Part shown: in pieces, positions 16,836 through 26,200 of the stretch
Layout: each line of letters starts with the position of its first letter
How positions within the stretch are numbered: position 1 is the first letter of the stretch
NCBI GenBank assembly: GCA_046546095.1
Contig: JBKGYK010000028.1
Coordinates: 1-35,938, forward strand
Reading direction: 5' to 3'
Origin: JAQIBY01 sp046546095
Lineage (GTDB): Bacteria > Bacteroidota > Bacteroidia > Bacteroidales > ML635J-15
DNA: 35,938 bases
Position numbers and translations under genes: made by a program
The notes under the pieces: model-generated
Seen by the model: the letters and a program-made list of their open reading frames with translations, nothing else
Told to the model about the DNA's origin: nothing
Database searches by the model: none

Positions 16836-16843
16836 TATCTTTG
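16836..16843 (+). promoter_or_regulatory. -7 promoter element of the NifX/MinD cluster
   Basis: TATCTTTG matches TAnnTTTG and lies 23 bases upstream of the ATG at 16867, a suitable distance for a short leader. The -33 element is weak. Confidence 0.45.
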
Positions 16844-16866
16844 TCCCGAACCAAAAGATAATAAAA

Positions 16867-17202
16867 ATGAAAAGAGTTGCCATTCCCGTATCCAACGGAT
16901 TATTGAGTCAGCATTTTGGTCATTGTGATCATTTTGCTTTATATGATACTGAAAATAATGAAGTAAAGAAGCGGGTTTTGCTGGATGCACCTCCCCATCA
17001 GCCCGGCTTGTTGCCCAAATGGCTGGCAGATAAAGGCGCTACAGATATTCTTGCCGGAGGTATGGGTCAGCGTGCCATTTCCCTTTTTCAGAAGGCCGGT
17101 GTAAATGTTTATGTAGGTGTCCCCGGTAAAACTGCTGATCGTCTGGTAGAAGATTTTCTTGCAGGAAAACTGGTGACCAATGAGAATCTGTGTGATCACT
17201 AA
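16867..17202 (+). CDS. NifX/NifB-like (dinitrogenase iron-molybdenum cofactor family) protein
   Basis: 111 aa single-domain member of the NifX/NafY fold (COG1433), small proteins that carry metal-sulfur clusters or cofactor precursors. MKRVAIPVSNGLLSQHFGHCDHFALYD contains the family's HFGHC core, and the GATDILAGGMGQRAISLFQKAGVNVYVG block completes it. The start at 16867 was preferred to an in-frame ATG at 16792, because the domain begins exactly here and a -7 promoter element lies between the two. It is the first gene of a five-gene cluster, six bases from the next. Presence of this domain does not imply nitrogen fixation; no nif structural genes are here. An ORP-like role is the best analogy. 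Confidence 0.85.
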   Translation: MKRVAIPVSNGLLSQHFGHCDHFALYDTENNEVKKRVLLDAPPHQPGLLPKWLADKGATDILAGGMGQRAISLFQKAGVNVYVGVPGKTADRLVEDFLAGKLVTNENLCDH

Positions 17203-17207
17203 AAATT

Positions 17208-18098
17208 ATGAGATATAAAATTGCCATTGCCAGTGGTAAAGGCGGAACGGGTAAGACCAGTTTGTCAGTAAACCTTGCTGCCCGGCTGGCTGAAGATTTG
17301 CCGGCTTTTGCGGATCAGGTTTTACTCAGCGATCTGGATGTAGAGGAACCCAATGCCTCCCTGTTTTTTAGTGATGCAAAAACAATGCTGGTTCAGGATG
17401 AGCACCGTCTTGTACCTGTTTGGGATGAGCAAAAATGTATTCTCTGCAACAAATGTTCTCAGGTGTGTGAGTTCAATGCAATCGCATTTTTAGGTAGTAG
17501 AGTTTTGGTATTTCCGGACCTTTGTCATTCCTGTTATGCCTGTTCTACCCTTTGCCCGGCTGCTGCCCTGCCAATGAAAGAACACAGGATGGGTGAATCG
17601 AGGTACTTTAAACCGGTACAGGAAAATCTCAGCCTCATAGAAAACCGTCTGGAAGTTGGTCAGCCAAGTGCTGTTCCATTGATTTCTGAAGCCCTGGACA
17701 AAATGGAAAAAGCTGCAGTGGATAATAGCCTGATTCTTATTGATGCACCGCCCGGAACCTCTTGTCCCATGATGGAGGTAACCAAAGATGCAGATTATGT
17801 GTTGATGGTAACTGAACCAACGCCTTTTGGTCTCCACGATCTTGGGATTGCAGTAGAAACAGTCCGGAAGCTTGGCAGATCCACAGGTGTTGTGATCAAT
17901 AAAGCTGGTAGCGGCAGGGATGAGCTGATTGAAGCGTATTGTCAAAAAGAAGGTCTGGAAATTCTGGGCCGTATACCTCAGAGTCAAGCCATTGCAGAAG
18001 CGTACTCACGGGGAGAGCTTGTATATAATCTCAATGAAGAGATTGCTGATGCCTGGAATACACTGACGGATAATCTGAAAAAAAGGATGAATGTATGA
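17208..18098 (+). CDS. MinD-superfamily P-loop ATPase with inserted ferredoxin domain
   Basis: 296 aa. A deviant Walker A, SGKGGTGKTS, lies at residues 9-18. A 2[4Fe-4S] ferredoxin insert follows, with Cys77/80/83/87 and Cys106/109/112/116. The MinD-type DAPPGTSCP switch region sits near residue 180 and the nucleotide-sensing VVINKAG near 230. This is the COG1149 architecture, which couples ATP hydrolysis to iron-sulfur chemistry, probably cluster or metal-cofactor transfer. It overlaps the next gene by four bases (ATGA at 18095-18098), so the two paralogous ATPases are probably made in fixed ratio and may heterodimerise, as proposed for the pair in ORP loci. Confidence 0.9.
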   Translation: MRYKIAIASGKGGTGKTSLSVNLAARLAEDLPAFADQVLLSDLDVEEPNASLFFSDAKTMLVQDEHRLVPVWDEQKCILCNKCSQVCEFNAIAFLGSRVLVFPDLCHSCYACSTLCPAAALPMKEHRMGESRYFKPVQENLSLIENRLEVGQPSAVPLISEALDKMEKAAVDNSLILIDAPPGTSCPMMEVTKDADYVLMVTEPTPFGLHDLGIAVETVRKLGRSTGVVINKAGSGRDELIEAYCQKEGLEILGRIPQSQAIAEAYSRGELVYNLNEEIADAWNTLTDNLKKRMNV

Positions 18099-18979
18099 AA
18101 GAGGTGGTTGTAATATCCGGAAAAGGTGGATGTGGAAAGACTTCCATAACCGCCGGGCTGGCATGGCTTGCTGCCAATGATATTGTACTGGCGGATGCCG
18201 ATGTGGATGCTGCCGATATGCATTTGCTGATGGCTCCGGACAATACAAAAGAAGAAACTTTTTATAGTGGGAAGTTGGCTGTTGTCAGTCAGGAAAAGTG
18301 CATCCGTTGCCGCATTTGCATTGATCATTGTCATTTTGATGCCATATCCGTTGAGAATGCAGAACTGAAAATTAATCCCATAGATTGTGAAGGTTGCGGT
18401 TTGTGTACCCATGTCTGCCCACACAATGCCCTGCACATGGAAACTCAGGCTGCCGGTATTCTGTTTGAGGCATTTACCAGACAAAACAGTCCTATGGTAC
18501 ACGCAAAACTTAACATCGGAGCAGATAATTCCGGAAAACTGGTGACCGAAGTGAAAAACCGAAGTCGTGTGGTTGCGGAAAGGGAAGGCCGGGACATCAT
18601 CCTTACAGATGGCCCGCCGGGTATTGGATGTCCTGTTATTGCTGCAATGTCAGGTGCTTCTATGGCATTGGTGGTGACCGAACCCACTACTTCCGGCTGG
18701 CACGATATGAAAAGAGTCAATGAATTGCTGCAGAAAATGGAAATCCCAGCCATGATCGTTCTGAACAAAGCAGATATTAATCCGGATTATAGCAGGAAAA
18801 TCAAAGCATTTGCCGAAGAAAATAATCTGGGATATACACAGGAATTGCCGTATGATCCGGTATTTTCAAGGGCTGTTAGTGAAGGCTTGACTGTTCCGGA
18901 AACCGGTCGCAGTGATTTAACTGCCATTTTTGAGAAAATATGGCAGGATATTGTAAACACAGTAAAATTAAACAAATAG
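18095..18979 (+). CDS. Second MinD-superfamily P-loop ATPase with ferredoxin domain
   Basis: 294 aa paralogue of the preceding protein. The P-loop is SGKGGCGKTS at residues 8-17, DADVDAAD follows as the switch-I strand, and the inserted 2[4Fe-4S] domain uses Cys69/72/75/79 and Cys98/101/104/108. A DGPPGIGCPV switch II and VLNKAD base-recognition element follow. All eight cluster ligands and the catalytic lysines are present, so both members of the pair look active. It is co-translated with the first ATPase and two bases before the second NifX-family gene. Confidence 0.9.
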   Translation: MKEVVVISGKGGCGKTSITAGLAWLAANDIVLADADVDAADMHLLMAPDNTKEETFYSGKLAVVSQEKCIRCRICIDHCHFDAISVENAELKINPIDCEGCGLCTHVCPHNALHMETQAAGILFEAFTRQNSPMVHAKLNIGADNSGKLVTEVKNRSRVVAEREGRDIILTDGPPGIGCPVIAAMSGASMALVVTEPTTSGWHDMKRVNELLQKMEIPAMIVLNKADINPDYSRKIKAFAEENNLGYTQELPYDPVFSRAVSEGLTVPETGRSDLTAIFEKIWQDIVNTVKLNK

Positions 18980-18981
18980 TT

Positions 18982-19296
18982 ATGAAAATTGTATTTCCAG
19001 CAAACAAGGCATCTTTTGATGCTGTTTTAGACGAACGTTTCGGACGGGCTGCAGGTTTTGTCGTATACGATGATGCTGATGACAGTCTGAATTTTATTGA
19101 GAACAAGGAAAAAGATGCCGGACATGGTGTTGGCATTCAGGCTGCACAGACCGTGATTCAGGCAGATGCAGATATGGTTGTCACCAGTGGTCATTTCGGC
19201 CCCAAAGCTTCAGATGTACTGAAACAGGCCGGGGTGAAGATGAAATCTCAAATCGGACAAATCAGCATTCGCGAAGCACTGAAAGAAATAAAATAA
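18982..19296 (+). CDS. Second NifX-like protein
   Basis: 104 aa, same NifX/NafY fold as the first gene of the cluster. It carries LDERFGRAAGFVVYDD in place of the HFGHC core, so the cysteine is absent, and then DMVVTSGHFGPKASDVLKQAGVKM. The two NifX proteins have probably specialised. The ATG at 18982 was chosen because the family begins MKIVFPA; an upstream in-frame start would read into the preceding gene. Lacking the cysteine, it may bind a different ligand or serve as a partner subunit. Confidence 0.85.
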   Translation: MKIVFPANKASFDAVLDERFGRAAGFVVYDDADDSLNFIENKEKDAGHGVGIQAAQTVIQADADMVVTSGHFGPKASDVLKQAGVKMKSQIGQISIREALKEIK

Positions 19297-19303
19297 TGGT
19301 TTT

Positions 19304-20236
19304 ATGGCTCAGATAATATTTGGTCCTGTTCCATCAAGGCGGCTGGGACAAAGTATAGGAATCAATCACATACCGCCGAAAATATGTACCTACGCCTGCA
19401 GATATTGTCAGCTTGGAAAAGCCATTCGAATGCAGACAGAACGTGAGGCATTTTATGACCCGGAAGATATTGTCCGGCAGGTGAAAGAGCGGCTTAATAC
19501 TGCTGATAAAGTGGATTATCTTACCCTCGTTCCCGATGGAGAGCCTGCTCTGGATGCTCGTCTGGATGAATTGATTACCGGCCTGAAAAAGCTGGATGTA
19601 CCCCTAGCTGTGATTTCCAACGCATCCTTATTGTGGGATGAACAGGTGAGGAATGCTTTGCTCAAAAGTGATCGCGTATCGGTCAAAATAGATGCTGCAA
19701 CAGAAGAGATGTGGCGTAAAGTGGATCGCCCGCATAAAAATCTGGATTTTGAAACCGTAATACAGGGTGTGCGTGATTTTGCGTCTGCTTATGAAGGCTA
19801 TCTTATGACAGAAAGCATGTTGATAGATGGATACAATGATAAGGAAGCTGAATTGCGTAAGATCGCTGATTTTCTGGGTGAAATAAATCCCGATGTGGCA
19901 TATATCGCCATTCCCACACGTCCGCCTGCTGATCCGGATGTGAAACCGGCCGGAGAAAAAGCCCTGCAAACTGCCTGGGCATTGATTTCTGAAAAAGTAA
20001 AACGCGCTGAATTGTTGATTGGTTATGAAGGCAATGCTTTTGCCGCCAGTGGCGATGCTGAATCAGATATTCTCAGTATTACTGCGGTACATCCTATGCG
20101 TGAGGATGCACTCCGGGAATTGCTCAACAAGGACAATGCAGACATGCAGCTTGTGGAACAGCTCATAAAGGACAAAAAGCTTCTGCGACTGAGCTTTGGA
20201 GGACACAATTTCTACCTAAGAAAACTGAAAAAGTGA
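19304..20236 (+). CDS. Radical SAM protein (COG0731 type)
   Basis: 310 aa. CTYACRYC at residues 28-35 is the CxxxCxxC triad that binds the radical-SAM [4Fe-4S] cluster. The start FGPVPSRRLGQSIGIN and the LTLVPDGEPALD block (near residue 65) are typical of the COG0731 Fe-S oxidoreductases often found beside NifX/MinD genes. No C-terminal auxiliary cluster is evident; the tail is a helical winged-helix-like segment (LRELLNKDNADMQLVEQLI). It starts eight bases after the second NifX gene. The reaction is unknown; maturation of the cluster's metal cofactor is a reasonable inference. Confidence 0.85.
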   Translation: MAQIIFGPVPSRRLGQSIGINHIPPKICTYACRYCQLGKAIRMQTEREAFYDPEDIVRQVKERLNTADKVDYLTLVPDGEPALDARLDELITGLKKLDVPLAVISNASLLWDEQVRNALLKSDRVSVKIDAATEEMWRKVDRPHKNLDFETVIQGVRDFASAYEGYLMTESMLIDGYNDKEAELRKIADFLGEINPDVAYIAIPTRPPADPDVKPAGEKALQTAWALISEKVKRAELLIGYEGNAFAASGDAESDILSITAVHPMREDALRELLNKDNADMQLVEQLIKDKKLLRLSFGGHNFYLRKLKK

Positions 20237-20357
20237 TTTGGATTTGAGAGTCTGGGACATGATGCTTTAATTTGTGTTGATAAACCAACAGTTGCTCATG
20301 ATGTGCTGCGAATACAGCAGTATTTGTTATCTTTAGGTCTCAAAATAAATCAAGTCT
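20237..20357. other. Intergenic leader of glpK
   Basis: 121 bases with a near-match -7 element TATCTTTA at 20328-20335 (one mismatch to TAnnTTTG), about 22 bases before the glpK ATG. No terminator for the preceding cluster was seen. Confidence 0.3.
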
Positions 20358-21866
20358 ATGGGAAAATCATACATTCTCGCTTTTGATCAGGGAACAACCA
20401 GTTGCCGGAGCCTTGTTTTTGATAAGGATTTTCAATTACTTGGTCTCAGTCAGGAAGAAACCACACAGCAATATCCGAAAGACGGTTGGGTAGAACAAGA
20501 CCCGCTTGCCATTTATGAAATACAAATAAAAACAGCCCGGGATGTGATGCAAAAGCTGGATATTCATCCATCAGACATTGCCGGTATCGGGATTACCAAT
20601 CAAAGAGAAAGCTTTGTGGTGTGGGATAAGAACACCGGTAAGCCTGTGTATCCTTGTATTGTCTGGCAGGATAAGCGTACAGCCAGTAAGTGTGAGCGTA
20701 TGGGGCAGGAGGAAATTTCCCGCATAATACGTCGGAAAACCGGCCTGCTCAGTGATCCTTATTTTTCAGGTACCAAATTGCAATGGCTGCTGAATTCACA
20801 TCCTGATATCAGGGACGGAGCCAAACAGGGCAGGTATTTGTTTGGTACAATTGATAGCTGGCTGATATGGAAAATGAGTGCCGGTGAATACCACATCACA
20901 GATGTAAGCAATGCTTCACGTACGTTGCTTTTCAATATTCTCACCCTTGGCTGGGATGATGAATTGCTTGACTATTTTGATGTGCCCGCTGCTATGCTTC
21001 CTGAACTGAGTGATTCTTCCGGTATGCTTGCCAAAACCCATCCCGATTTGTTTTCAGGCATATCTATCCCGGTAACAGGGATCGCAGGTGATCAGCAGGC
21101 AGCCCTGTTCGGTCAGGCATGCCATACGCCCGGCATGGTAAAAAACACCTATGGTACAGGCTGTTTTATGTTGATGAATGTGGGAAATACTTGTCCTGCG
21201 ATCCGGGAAGATGGTTTGCTGCGTACAGTGGCCTGGCGTATTGATGGCACCCCGACTTATGCCCTGGAAGGCTCGGTTTTTTTTGCCGGAGCCACCATCA
21301 AGTGGCTTCGTGATAAATTGGGATTGATTGATACAGCAGCAGAATCAGAAACCCTGGCCAATCAGACAGACAATACTGCCGGTGTTTATTTTGTCCCTGC
21401 TTTTGCCGGTTTGGGTACACCATACTGGGATCCGGATGCCCGCGGTACCATTGTGGGAATCACACAGGCTGCCGGCAAAGCGGAAATTGTCCGTGCCGGG
21501 CTTGAATCCCTGGCTTACCAGACCCGGGATGTGTTGGAAATTATGCAGGAAAGTGCTGAACTTGAAACAGAAAGCCTGCGTGTTGATGGGGGCGCAACTA
21601 CCAATAATTTTCTGATGCAGTTTCAGGCAGATATCACCGGCCTGGCAGTTTCAAGGCCTGAAATTACCGAAACAACTGCCCTGGGAGCCGCCTTTCTGGC
21701 AGCACTGGGTGTGGGATTTGCCGATATGCAGAAGCTAAGTAAAATGTGGCAAACAGGTGAAAACTTTCAACCTGACATGGACCCCGCGAAGAGGCAGACC
21801 TTATACGCAGGATGGAGACGTGCTGTTGAAAGAAGCAGGGACTGGCATCAAAGCGATGAGGACTGA
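20358..21866 (+). CDS. glpK: Glycerol kinase
   Basis: 502 aa FGGY-family kinase that phosphorylates glycerol to sn-glycerol 3-phosphate with ATP in the cytoplasm. FDQGTTSCRSLVFD near the N-terminus is the phosphate-1 motif. GIAGDQQAALFGQACHTPGMVKNTYGTGCF near residues 236-265 is the ATP/catalytic region, with the conserved GDQ aspartate. VDGGATTNNFLMQFQADI and TALGAAFLA near 410-445 are adenosine-binding. Length is standard. No glycerol facilitator (glpF) or dehydrogenase (glpD) is adjacent, so it is probably transcribed alone. Other FGGY sugar kinases are less likely given these motifs. Confidence 0.93.
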   Translation: MGKSYILAFDQGTTSCRSLVFDKDFQLLGLSQEETTQQYPKDGWVEQDPLAIYEIQIKTARDVMQKLDIHPSDIAGIGITNQRESFVVWDKNTGKPVYPCIVWQDKRTASKCERMGQEEISRIIRRKTGLLSDPYFSGTKLQWLLNSHPDIRDGAKQGRYLFGTIDSWLIWKMSAGEYHITDVSNASRTLLFNILTLGWDDELLDYFDVPAAMLPELSDSSGMLAKTHPDLFSGISIPVTGIAGDQQAALFGQACHTPGMVKNTYGTGCFMLMNVGNTCPAIREDGLLRTVAWRIDGTPTYALEGSVFFAGATIKWLRDKLGLIDTAAESETLANQTDNTAGVYFVPAFAGLGTPYWDPDARGTIVGITQAAGKAEIVRAGLESLAYQTRDVLEIMQESAELETESLRVDGGATTNNFLMQFQADITGLAVSRPEITETTALGAAFLAALGVGFADMQKLSKMWQTGENFQPDMDPAKRQTLYAGWRRAVERSRDWHQSDED

Positions 21867-21907
21867 TCCAGCATCTCATTCCGTACGCAAATTTTCTTGA
21901 GATTGAT

Positions 21908-21915
21908 TATATTTG
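21908..21915 (+). promoter_or_regulatory. -7 promoter element of the SUMF1-like lipoprotein gene
   Basis: TATATTTG matches TAnnTTTG, 40 bases upstream of the ATG. A second near-match, TATCTTTC, lies at about 21927-21934. No standard -33 element is seen. Confidence 0.4.
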
Positions 21916-21955
21916 AGTAAAATGCTTATCTTTCGGCTTTAAAGCGGGTGATGTA

Positions 21956-22786
21956 ATGAAGAGAATCCGGCATATTGTGATAGCAGCTTTTGTTCTTTGG
22001 GGTGTTTCCTGCACTTCTAACAAGGATTTTCAGAAACCCCTTGAAACAAGCAGTGTTAAAATCGGAACTTCGGAAAGTATGGTAAGCGGAGAAGATTATA
22101 CTGAAGAAGTCCTGGGTGTAAGCTTTGATATGATTGCTGTGGAAGGTGGTGAATTTATGATGGGAGATGACGGGCCGGATGCCAAAAAAGACGAACAACC
22201 GGTACACAAAGTCAGGCTGGATGGTTTTTATATTGGAAAGTATGAGGTAACGCAGGAATTGTGGTTTGCTGTGATGGGTGATGACCCCAGTTATTATGCC
22301 GGATGCTATAATTGCCCGGTAGAAGATATCGAAACAAGGGTGGATCTGTTTATAGATGCCCTGAATGAGGTAACCGGAAAAAACTATCGTCTTCCTACCG
22401 AAGCCGAATGGGAATATGCAGCCCGTGGAGGTCAGAAATCCAAAGGCTTCAGATACAGTGGCAGCAATGATATCGACGAAGTAGCCTGGTATGGTGAAAA
22501 TGCAAGTGGAAAAACCCAGCCCGTGGGACAGAAAGTCCCCAACGAGCTCGGAATATATGACATGGCCGGGAATGTCTGGGAGCCCTGTCAGGATAAATAC
22601 GATTCTGATTTTTATGAATATTCCGTACCAAACAATCCGATTGCACCGGAAGAAGGAAATTATCAGGTCTTGCGTGGCGGATCATGGTTCAATGATCCGG
22701 TGGATTGCAGACTTACCAACAGAATAGAAGGCGTAAAGGATTATGGCAGCAATGCCAGAGGTATCAGATTGGTACATGACATGTAA
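21956..22786 (+). CDS. SUMF1/FGE-fold lipoprotein
   Basis: 276 aa. GVSC at residues 16-19 is a lipobox, so it is a lipoprotein of the envelope. Residues about 60-275 form an FGE-sulfatase (SUMF1) fold: VEGGEFMMGDDGPDAKKDEQP, YIGKYEVTQELWFAVMG, YRLPTEAEWEYAARGG, GIYDMAGNVWEPC and VLRGGSWFNDPVDC. True formylglycine-generating enzymes have two catalytic cysteines after GGS; here only the second position (DC) is kept, so oxidase activity is unlikely. Members of this fold in Bacteroidota include the GldJ/GldK lipoproteins of type IX secretion, but this protein is shorter and its role is unknown. It is followed by the YjbR gene after 11 bases. Confidence 0.8.
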   Translation: MKRIRHIVIAAFVLWGVSCTSNKDFQKPLETSSVKIGTSESMVSGEDYTEEVLGVSFDMIAVEGGEFMMGDDGPDAKKDEQPVHKVRLDGFYIGKYEVTQELWFAVMGDDPSYYAGCYNCPVEDIETRVDLFIDALNEVTGKNYRLPTEAEWEYAARGGQKSKGFRYSGSNDIDEVAWYGENASGKTQPVGQKVPNELGIYDMAGNVWEPCQDKYDSDFYEYSVPNNPIAPEEGNYQVLRGGSWFNDPVDCRLTNRIEGVKDYGSNARGIRLVHDM

Positions 22787-22797
22787 AACCATACATT

Positions 22798-23154
22798 ATG
22801 CATATTGAAAGTTTTAGAACATATTGCTTATCAAAAGCAGGTGTTACTGAAGAGTTTCCTTTTGATGAAACAACGCTTGTCTTTAAAGTCATGGGTAAAA
22901 TGTTTGCACTTACTGATCTGGAAGATGATTTTGCACTGGCATTGAAATGCGATCCTGAACGTGCCGTTGAGCTCAGAGAAAGGTATCCGGCGATCAGACC
23001 CGGATGGCATATGAATAAAATGCACTGGAATACAGTGTCCGTTGACGGAAGCCTGAGCGATGATCTCTTACAGGAACTGATTGATCATTCCTATGAACTT
23101 GTTGTCAGTAAGCTGCGAAAAAAAGACAGAGAGCTGCTGAAAACCTTGGAATAA
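22798..23154 (+). CDS. MmcQ/YjbR-family protein
   Basis: 118 aa, typical length for this family of small CyaY-like-fold proteins. The FPFDETTLVFKVMGKMFAL, ALKCDPERAVELRERYP and WHMNKMHWNTV blocks are characteristic. Members are described as double-wing DNA-binding proteins, but their physiological function is not established. It probably shares a transcript with the SUMF1-fold lipoprotein, from which it is 11 bases away. It converges on the giant PKD gene with 86 bases between stops; no good terminator was seen there. Confidence 0.85.
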   Translation: MHIESFRTYCLSKAGVTEEFPFDETTLVFKVMGKMFALTDLEDDFALALKCDPERAVELRERYPAIRPGWHMNKMHWNTVSVDGSLSDDLLQELIDHSYELVVSKLRKKDRELLKTLE

Positions 23155-23240
23155 GCTATTCCGGTTTTATTATTTTTCGTGATACCTGAGCGGGTTTTAT
23201 TTCATGGGCATGCATTTTCCGGGAAAACCAAAATCATATC

Positions 23241-26200
23241 TTAGCGCATCAGCATAATGTTGCCTTTTTTGCTTTTGATTTTGCCATTGTACATTTCAGC
23301 TTCCACATAATACACATACGTATCCACAGGTTGTAGTTTGCCTTTGTAATAGCCGTCCCAGCCCTGGTTGATATCATCCGTGCGGAAAAGCTCCTCACCC
23401 CAGCGATTGTATATGACAAATTCTTTCAGATCCCTGATGCCATGCCCGCGTACAAATACAACCCGGTTGATTTCATTGCCTTCCGGAGTAAATGCCCTGG
23501 GTACATCAAGCGTGAAACTTTGATCAACGAAAACAGAATAAGCATAAATATTGGTAAAACATGACAGACTGTCTGAGATTTCAACTACATAGTCCTGGTC
23601 TTCAAGCGGATTGAATACAGGGTTTTCACAATCTATGCAGGAAATGGATTCATCCGGACTCCATAAAATGCTGGTATTTTCCTGATCCACGCTGACAAAG
23701 TTGGAAATACTTTCGCCGGTCACAATGCTGTCCCATTCGCTGCCTATTGAACTGTTGACCGGATGCTGTAGCCAGATGTGGACAGAATCAGAATTTTTGC
23801 AATCATTGGCTGCAGTAACCGTCACATAATAGGTCATGTCTTCTTCCGGCATAGCCTGTGGTTCAGCCACTTCTGTGTCGCTTAGGTAAAGCCCGGGATA
23901 CCACAGGTAGTGTGAGCCATTGGATGCGTGTAGATGTAAACTGTCACTTTCACAAATGATGGTATCCGGAGTAATCTGCGGATCAGGAATGTAGCCGGTA
24001 ACTACCTGCCTGCTGCTGGTATCTGAGCAGCCAACCTCATTATTGGTTACGCTCAGGCTGATATCCACAACAGAATCCTGCTGGCCGTCATTGACAAATT
24101 CCACCCCTGTCCAATCTTGATCAGTATGGTTGCCAATTCCTTCCACTGTCCAGTTGTATGTCAGATCATCACCAATGGAGTTGTTTATCAGATCAATCAC
24201 AAAGGGACTGCACTGAGCAGTATCTGCGGGCACGCCGTATTCGGGATCTATCAGTGAAAATTGTGACATCACATCGTGAATCATCACGTGAACAGTCAAC
24301 GGATAGCTGCAGTCTGACCCGTGCATGCTTGCATCCACATCATACGTATTTCCTTCATTGGGCAAACTGGTATAAATGTGGCTGGTAGATAAAACGGTGT
24401 CTGAGGTACCGTCATCAAATGTCCATTCTATAGAATCCAGTCCTTCCGTGTTTTCCAAAGAAAATTCCAGTGTTTCATTAAGACATGCGTTCACAGTACC
24501 ATCGTGCTGTACAGGCTCACCATTGACGTACAGATCGCCTGAAGGACCGTCAATAGTTAGCATCACGGAGTGTTCATCCTGACAGCCAAAACTTGTTACC
24601 ACTTCCAGTTGAAGTTGATAATCACCGGCTTCAGGATAGGAGAATTCATAAGAATTGTAGCCGCTACCGGGTGCGTTAGAATATCCGGAATGCCAGGTAT
24701 ATGCGGCATTGTCTAATTCCGGGGCATCCAGTGTCACATCCCCGGCTTCAATGACAAATGGCGGACATGAAATTGCTGTTGTGGCAATACTAAAGCCGGC
24801 ATCAGCTTCCTCTACTTCAATATAGGCTGTTTTGATTTCATCCCGGGTGCAGCCATTTCCTGAAACAGTCAGGCTTACATCATAACTTCCCGGACTTGTA
24901 TATGTGTGAACGGGTATGGGTTCATTGCTGGCAGGTGAGCCGTCACCAAAATCCCATTCATAATCATAATCCGGACCATACAATGTGTCCGGGGTGAATT
25001 CAACAGAATCACCCACACATAATTCACGATCATTATCATTTATCGAGGCGGCCGTAAAACCAGCATCCAGTGAAGTGAGTGTCAAAAAACCAGGATATGT
25101 GTTGGTATTGCTGCATCCTCCGGATGTGGCGGTAATTTCCACATCATACACGCCGGCTTCGTTGATGGTGAATTCCGAGGAGAACGGCAGCAGACCTGAA
25201 CCATTGGCCGCCGGTTCATCTGTGCCAACATCTATCAGAGTAACAGACATGTAGCTGATGGGATCATCTGCCTGCACATCGCCTTCGATCAGGAGATTGA
25301 AAGGAGTGCAGCCCTCCACAGGATAATCTGAATTTATTGTTATCATCGGACCCGAAACGTGTAAAACGCGCATCACAGAATCCACGCAGCCGTTTTCGTC
25401 CTGCACATGCAGCCAGACTTCAACATCCCCCACCGTATCGTATGCATGGGAGACTTCTGAAGATGGCATCCACCCTGAATTCTCACCGTCACCAAAATCC
25501 CAGTAATAGGATTCGGCATTTTCACTACCGCTTTCAGAAAAGTCATAGCCCGGCTCTCCTGCACAAATAAAGTCAGGAGACAGATCAAAATCGGCCATCG
25601 GCTGTATCACATTTACTTTCAACGAATCAATAAATTCACATCCCGTGGTATCGTTTCTGGCCAGGGCATGAACCCAGTATTCGCCGGTTTGTGGGAAATC
25701 ATATATAAGAGTGGTATCGGTTGTGGATAAATACTGCGAGAGTTGGTTTCCTGTATCATCATATACAAACCAGTCCCAATCACTGGCCAGCACTGCATCA
25801 AGCGTAAACAGGTATTCAGTGCCCTGCTCGCAGTCATGGTTAAGCTCAATATTATGAATTACCGGCCCCCGTACATAAAAGTAGTCAGGCATGTATAGTG
25901 AATCTCTGCACCCGTTATGGTCTACTACATGAACTACCTGCACATAGCCGGTATCTTCTTCAAACATAAAATCCTGCAGGTGATGTTCTTCAGAGGTACC
26001 CCATTGCCAGGAACTGGTGTCCCCCATAAGCCATTCGTAATTATCGATATAGCTGGAGTCTTCTGAAGTACTCCAGAAATTCAAAGAATCCTGAGGACAT
26101 ATCAGGTGCGGATGTGACAGGGTGTCAAACATTGGCATGTGATGTTCACCAACCTGCACATCAAGCTCAAAATCAGAAATACAATCAGCAGTATCTGTTA

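Noticed and set aside
17490..18502. Long minus-strand frames opposite the two MinD ATPase genes
   Set aside because: They mirror conserved coding sequence, and their translations show no family features.
16867..19296. Nitrogen-fixation cluster
   Set aside because: NifX-family domains are present, but there is no nifHDK, nifB, nifE or nifN. The MinD proteins are not NifH, and the ORP-like reading fits better.
21956..22786. Formylglycine-generating enzyme (sulfatase activator)
   Set aside because: The catalytic cysteine pair is incomplete and no sulfatase gene is adjacent.
23155..23240. Terminator between the YjbR and PKD genes
   Set aside because: Only a spacerless TTTTCC-G-GGAAAA symmetry and a GGTTTTAT direct repeat are present; neither makes a credible stem-loop with a U-run.
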